Assembly (NCBI GenBank): GCA_018222665.1
Contig: JAAEZW010000036.1
Coordinates: forward strand, 1 to 11,823
DNA length: 11,823 nucleotides
Direction: 5' to 3'
Origin: Paracoccaceae bacterium
GTDB lineage: Bacteria > Pseudomonadota > Alphaproteobacteria > Rhodobacterales > Rhodobacteraceae
This document shows, one piece after another, positions 9,799 through 11,823 of the stretch (position 1 is the stretch's first letter; every line of letters begins with the position of its first letter). The position numbers were made by a program, and so were the translations under genes. Below the pieces are notes generated by a model, which was given only the letters and a program-made list of their open reading frames with translations, was not told the origin of the DNA and ran no database searches.

Positions 9799-9865
9799 GT
9801 CACATAAGGGATTCTTTTACTTTTGCCAAGGGGGCAAAGCGAAAAAGATAATACCCTTATGTGAC
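9799..9865 (-). repeat. 67-bp inverted repeat with perfect 12-bp arms in the rplA-rplJ gap
   Basis: The arms GTCACATAAGGG (9799-9810) and CCCTTATGTGAC (9854-9865) are exact reverse complements. Inside, TTTGCC (9822-9827) pairs with GGCAAA (9833-9838), and in the mRNA sense CTTTT and AAAAG can pair between the two stems, so nearly the whole segment folds into one long hairpin. It lies about 18 bp past the rplA terminator and 225 bp before rplJ. It could be an RNase III type processing site, an operator, or a small palindromic repeat; the sequence does not decide. Confidence 0.7.
9801..9829 (-). promoter_or_regulatory. Weak candidate promoter for rplJL-rpoBC
   Basis: On the minus strand TTGGCA (9829-9824) is followed after 17 bases by TATGTG (9806-9801). 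The -35 is reasonable and the -10 is poor, with 3 of 6 consensus bases. It lies inside the long inverted repeat and downstream of the terminator, where a separate rplJ promoter would be expected, giving a leader of about 220 bases. TATTAT (9853-9848) and TATAAA (9730-9725) are better -10 boxes but have no matching -35. Confidence 0.2.
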
Positions 9866-9882
9866 CCTCATCTTTTGAAAAC

Positions 9883-9909
9883 AAAAAAGGGCGCGATAAC
9901 CGCGCCCTT
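9883..9909 (-). terminator. Intrinsic terminator after rplA
   Basis: In the transcribed sense the 9-bp stem AAGGGCGCG / CGCGCCCTT (9909-9901 with 9895-9887) closes a 5-base loop and runs directly into TTTTTT (9888-9883). It begins 20 bp after the rplA stop codon. Stem, short loop and T-run meet the standard form for Rho-independent termination. It should end much of the transcription coming from nusG-rplK-rplA, so rplJ onward probably has its own promoter. Confidence 0.88.
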
Positions 9910-9929
9910 CAACTCTAATAAAGCGCTTA

Positions 9930-10628
9930 TTACTCAGCTGCTGCGTTGTCCACATTCACTTTGACACCTGGGCCCATGGTTGAGCTTAGCGTGATGCCCT
10001 TCATGTAGGCACCTTTTGCGCCTGTTGGCTTTGCTTTTGCAACGGCACCAACGAATGCACGGATGTTTTCAACAAGCTTGGCTTCGTCGAATGACGCTTT
10101 TCCAACGCCTGCGTGCACAACGCCGCCTTTTTCAGCTTTGAACTGAACTTCGCCGCCTTTTGCCGCCTGAACAGCTGCTGCAACGTCCATGGTCACTGTT
10201 CCAACTTTTGGGTTTGGCATTAGGTTGCGTGGGCCAAGGATTTTACCCAAGCGACCAACAACTGACATCATGTCAGGTGTCGCGATGCAACGATCGAATT
10301 CGATTGTGCCGCCCTGAATCGTTTGCATCAAATCTTCTGCACCAACAACATCGGCACCCGCTTCGCGTGCTTCGTCTGCTTTTGCATCACGTGCGAAAAC
10401 CGCAACGCGAACTGATTTACCCGTACCATTTGGCAGGCCAACAACACCGCGCACCATTTGGTCTGCGTGACGTGTGTCAACGCCAAGGTTCATCGCAATT
10501 TCGATGGTTTCATCGAATTTTGCAGACGCATTTGATTTCACCAATGCAACCGCTTCTTCGACTGTTAGGTTCTCTTTGCCCTGAAAGGCCTCGCGCGCAG
10601 CGCGTGTACGTTTACCCAATTTTGCCAT
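9930..10628 (-). CDS. rplA: 50S ribosomal protein L1
   Basis: Large-subunit protein of the L1 stalk, which binds 23S rRNA and helps release tRNA from the E site; in bacteria it also represses its own operon by binding the rplK leader mRNA. It has 232 residues, the normal length. Visible signatures: the N-terminal [11 protein letters not shown]; the L1 motif [11 protein letters not shown] at 131-141, with N where E. coli has G; and the RNA-binding STMGPG at 216-221 with the conserved T217, M218 and G219. The ATG at 10628 follows the rplK stop after one base, and its ribosome-binding site (GAGGTGAAG) lies in the end of rplK, so translation is probably coupled. A strong terminator follows. Identification is certain. 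Confidence 0.99.
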   Translation of the reverse strand: MAKLGKRTRAAREAFQGKENLTVEEAVALVKSNASAKFDETIEIAMNLGVDTRHADQMVRGVVGLPNGTGKSVRVAVFARDAKADEAREAGADVVGAEDLMQTIQGGTIEFDRCIATPDMMSVVGRLGKILGPRNLMPNPKVGTVTMDVAAAVQAAKGGEVQFKAEKGGVVHAGVGKASFDEAKLVENIRAFVGAVAKAKPTGAKGAYMKGITLSSTMGPGVKVNVDNAAAE

Positions 10629-10629
10629 C

Positions 10630-11079
10630 TTACTTCACCTCAATACCGATTGAGCGCGCAGAGCCAAGGATGATTTGCATCGCCGCTTCTACGTCATTTG
10701 CTGAAAGATCTTTCATCTTTGCTTCTGCGATTTCGCGAACCTGCGCTGCAGTCACGTAACCCGCAATTTCACGACCAGGTGTTTCCGCACCTTTTGGACG
10801 ATTACGCTTACCAACTGGCTTCAGGCCTGCTGCTTTTTTCAGGTAATAAGACGCAGGAGGTGTCTTGATGTCCATTGAGAAGGATTTATCCTGATAGTAC
10901 TCAATGATTGTCGGGCATGGTGCGCCCTGCTCCATGTCGGCTGTTTTCGCGTTGAACGCTTTACAGAATTCCATGATGTTGATGCCGCGCTGACCCAATG
11001 CTGGACCTACGGGCGGAGATGGGTTTGCGCCACCTGCAGGGATCTGCAGCTTTAACGTACCAACCAATTTCTTGGCCAT
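10630..11079 (-). CDS. rplK: 50S ribosomal protein L11
   Basis: Protein of the GTPase-associated centre that binds the L11 region of 23S rRNA next to L10 and takes part in factor turnover and the stringent response; its N-terminal domain forms the thiostrepton site. It has 149 residues against 142 in E. coli; the extra length is in the C-terminal RNA-binding domain around [18 protein letters not shown], as in other alphaproteobacteria. The proline-rich segment [14 protein letters not shown] at 19-32 and [12 protein letters not shown] match the family closely, followed by [13 protein letters not shown]. The ATG at 11079 has AAGGAAG about 7 nt upstream. It starts the rplKA pair, 103 bp after nusG. 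Identification is certain. Confidence 0.99.
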   Translation of the reverse strand: MAKKLVGTLKLQIPAGGANPSPPVGPALGQRGINIMEFCKAFNAKTADMEQGAPCPTIIEYYQDKSFSMDIKTPPASYYLKKAAGLKPVGKRNRPKGAETPGREIAGYVTAAQVREIAEAKMKDLSANDVEAAMQIILGSARSIGIEVK

Positions 11080-11182
11080 ATCTTTCTTCCTTTTCCAACG
11101 CCCCGTTGACGCGTCGCGGGGGCAAGTTACGCTGTGTGGTCCGGAAGAGACGCCGCGGCGGCCCTACCTCCCACAGGTTTGC
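11080..11182 (-). promoter_or_regulatory. GC-rich nusG-rplK gap, possible L1 operator
   Basis: This 103-bp gap is rich in G and C. In the mRNA sense it contains the 10-base palindrome CGCCGCGGCG and, closer to rplK, the stem CCCCG/CGGGG (11121-11117 with 11105-11101) over a loop holding the palindrome GACGCGTC. In E. coli, L1 represses by binding the leader just before rplK, so this is where such a site would be. I could not match a specific L1 consensus by eye. I see no intrinsic terminator here, so nusG and rplKA may be co-transcribed. Confidence 0.3.
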
Positions 11183-11716
11183 TCAGCTCTGCTTTGCGAC
11201 CTGAGTAAATTCCAATTCAACTGGCGTTTCACGACCAAAGATCGACACGGTCACTTTCAAACGCTGGTTTGCATCGTCAACAAATTCCACCAAACCGTCG
11301 AAATCTTCGAATGGACCGTCGTTGACTTTAACTTTTTCACCGACTTCAAACGTCAGCAATGTACGCGGTGTTTCTTCGCCGTCTTGAACGCGGTTCAGGA
11401 TTGCGTTCACTTCTGCGTCGCGCATCGGCATCGGGCGGCCTTGCGGGCCCAAGAAGCCTGTGACGCGGTTCATAGAATTGATCAGGTGATAACCCTGATC
11501 AGACATCTCCATGCGCACCAAAACATATCCTGGCATGAAGCGTCGCTCGGTCGTGACTTTTTTCCCACGACGCACTTCGATCACCTCCTCAGTGGGCACC
11601 AACACCTCTTCGATCTCGTCCTCTAGACCAGCCTCGATGACAGATGTTCGAATTTGCTCGGCGATTTTCTTTTCAAAATTTGAAAGAACACTGACCGAGT
11701 ACCACCGCTTTGCCAT
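11183..11716 (-). CDS. nusG: Transcription elongation/antitermination factor NusG
   Basis: Binds the RNA polymerase clamp (RpoB and RpoC) to aid elongation and links it to Rho or the ribosome through its C-terminal domain. It has 177 residues, the usual length. NGN domain at about 1-112, beginning MAKRWYSVSVLSNFEKK and containing RRFMPGYVLVRMEM; KOW domain at about 122-177 with FEVGEKVKVNDGPFEDFDG and the final VELEFTQVAKQS. I chose the ATG at 11716: the frame can be read from 22 codons further up, but those residues do not look like NusG, and AAGGA lies 11 nt upstream of this ATG. It precedes rplK, and secE would be expected just beyond the window edge. Identification is certain. Confidence 0.98.
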   Translation of the reverse strand: MAKRWYSVSVLSNFEKKIAEQIRTSVIEAGLEDEIEEVLVPTEEVIEVRRGKKVTTERRFMPGYVLVRMEMSDQGYHLINSMNRVTGFLGPQGRPMPMRDAEVNAILNRVQDGEETPRTLLTFEVGEKVKVNDGPFEDFDGLVEFVDDANQRLKVTVSIFGRETPVELEFTQVAKQS

Positions 11717-11784
11717 ATGCTTTTTAATCCTTATTAGTCTCGCGGCTTGCGCCACATTTTGCGTATGCCACGCCGATTTCACGT

Positions 11785-11818
11785 CGCGTTAGCACCAAAA
11801 AAACCGGCGTGCAACGCG
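11785..11818 (-). promoter_or_regulatory. Imperfect hairpin with a T7 loop upstream of nusG
   Basis: In the transcribed sense CGCGTTGCAC (11818-11809) can pair with GTGC-T-AACGCG (11795-11785), giving 10 bp with one bulged base; the 13-base loop contains seven T. No reading frame in the last 107 bases resembles the end of SecE, so this is upstream untranslated DNA. The GC-rich arm followed by T7 could instead be the 3' half of an intrinsic terminator whose 5' arm lies outside the window. Confidence 0.4.
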
Positions 11819-11823
11819 AATCG

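Noticed and set aside
11717..11782. 22-residue N-terminal extension of NusG
   Set aside because: The extra residues do not match NusG; MAKRWYSV at 11716 is the normal start, with AAGGA upstream.
11717..11823. End of secE
   Set aside because: All three minus-strand frames were read and none gives the hydrophobic SecE C-terminus. The gene, if present, ends outside the window.

Overview
The window is a housekeeping locus of an alphaproteobacterium, most likely a member of the Rhodobacterales (Roseobacter group). It is the nusG-rplK-rplA-rplJ-rplL-rpoB-rpoC cluster, with every gene on the minus strand, so transcription runs from high to low coordinates. The lineage call rests on the gene order, on a 1378-residue RpoB with the alphaproteobacterial DQTNPL variant in the rifampicin region, on an L10 with a GTG start and an IGAPASNIA repeat, and on L7/L12 and L1 sequences of alphaproteobacterial type. 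Base composition looks moderate by eye, lower than in Rhodobacter sensu stricto. A genus cannot be named from this.

Layout in transcription order: 11823-11717 is untranslated DNA before nusG, and secE would be expected just outside the window. nusG is at 11716-11183, rplK (L11) at 11079-10630 and rplA (L1) at 10628-9930, only 1 bp after rplK. A 355-bp gap at 9929-9575 holds an intrinsic terminator, a 67-bp inverted repeat and a highly structured rplJ leader. Then come rplJ (L10, GTG start) at 9574-9062, rplL (L7/L12) at 8990-8613, a 245-bp gap with two strong hairpins, rpoB at 8367-4231, a 50-bp junction with a hairpin over the rpoB stop codon, and rpoC from 4180 to the window edge. rpoC is cut at residue 1393, probably a few tens of residues short of its end.

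The genes form one functional group. NusG is the elongation factor that rides on RNA polymerase. L11 and L1 are large-subunit proteins, with L1 the expected feedback repressor of the rplKA unit. L10 and L7/L12 make the ribosomal stalk, and their complex is the expected repressor of rplJL. RpoB and RpoC are the catalytic subunits of RNA polymerase. The proteins all look intact and ordinary.

I found no mobile element, CRISPR array, tRNA, rRNA or novel protein system. What merits a second look is the RNA architecture of the gaps: the terminator plus long inverted repeat after rplA, two mutually exclusive folds just upstream of the rplJ ribosome-binding site, hairpins that include the stop codons of rplL and rpoB, and a possible terminator arm at the upstream window edge.
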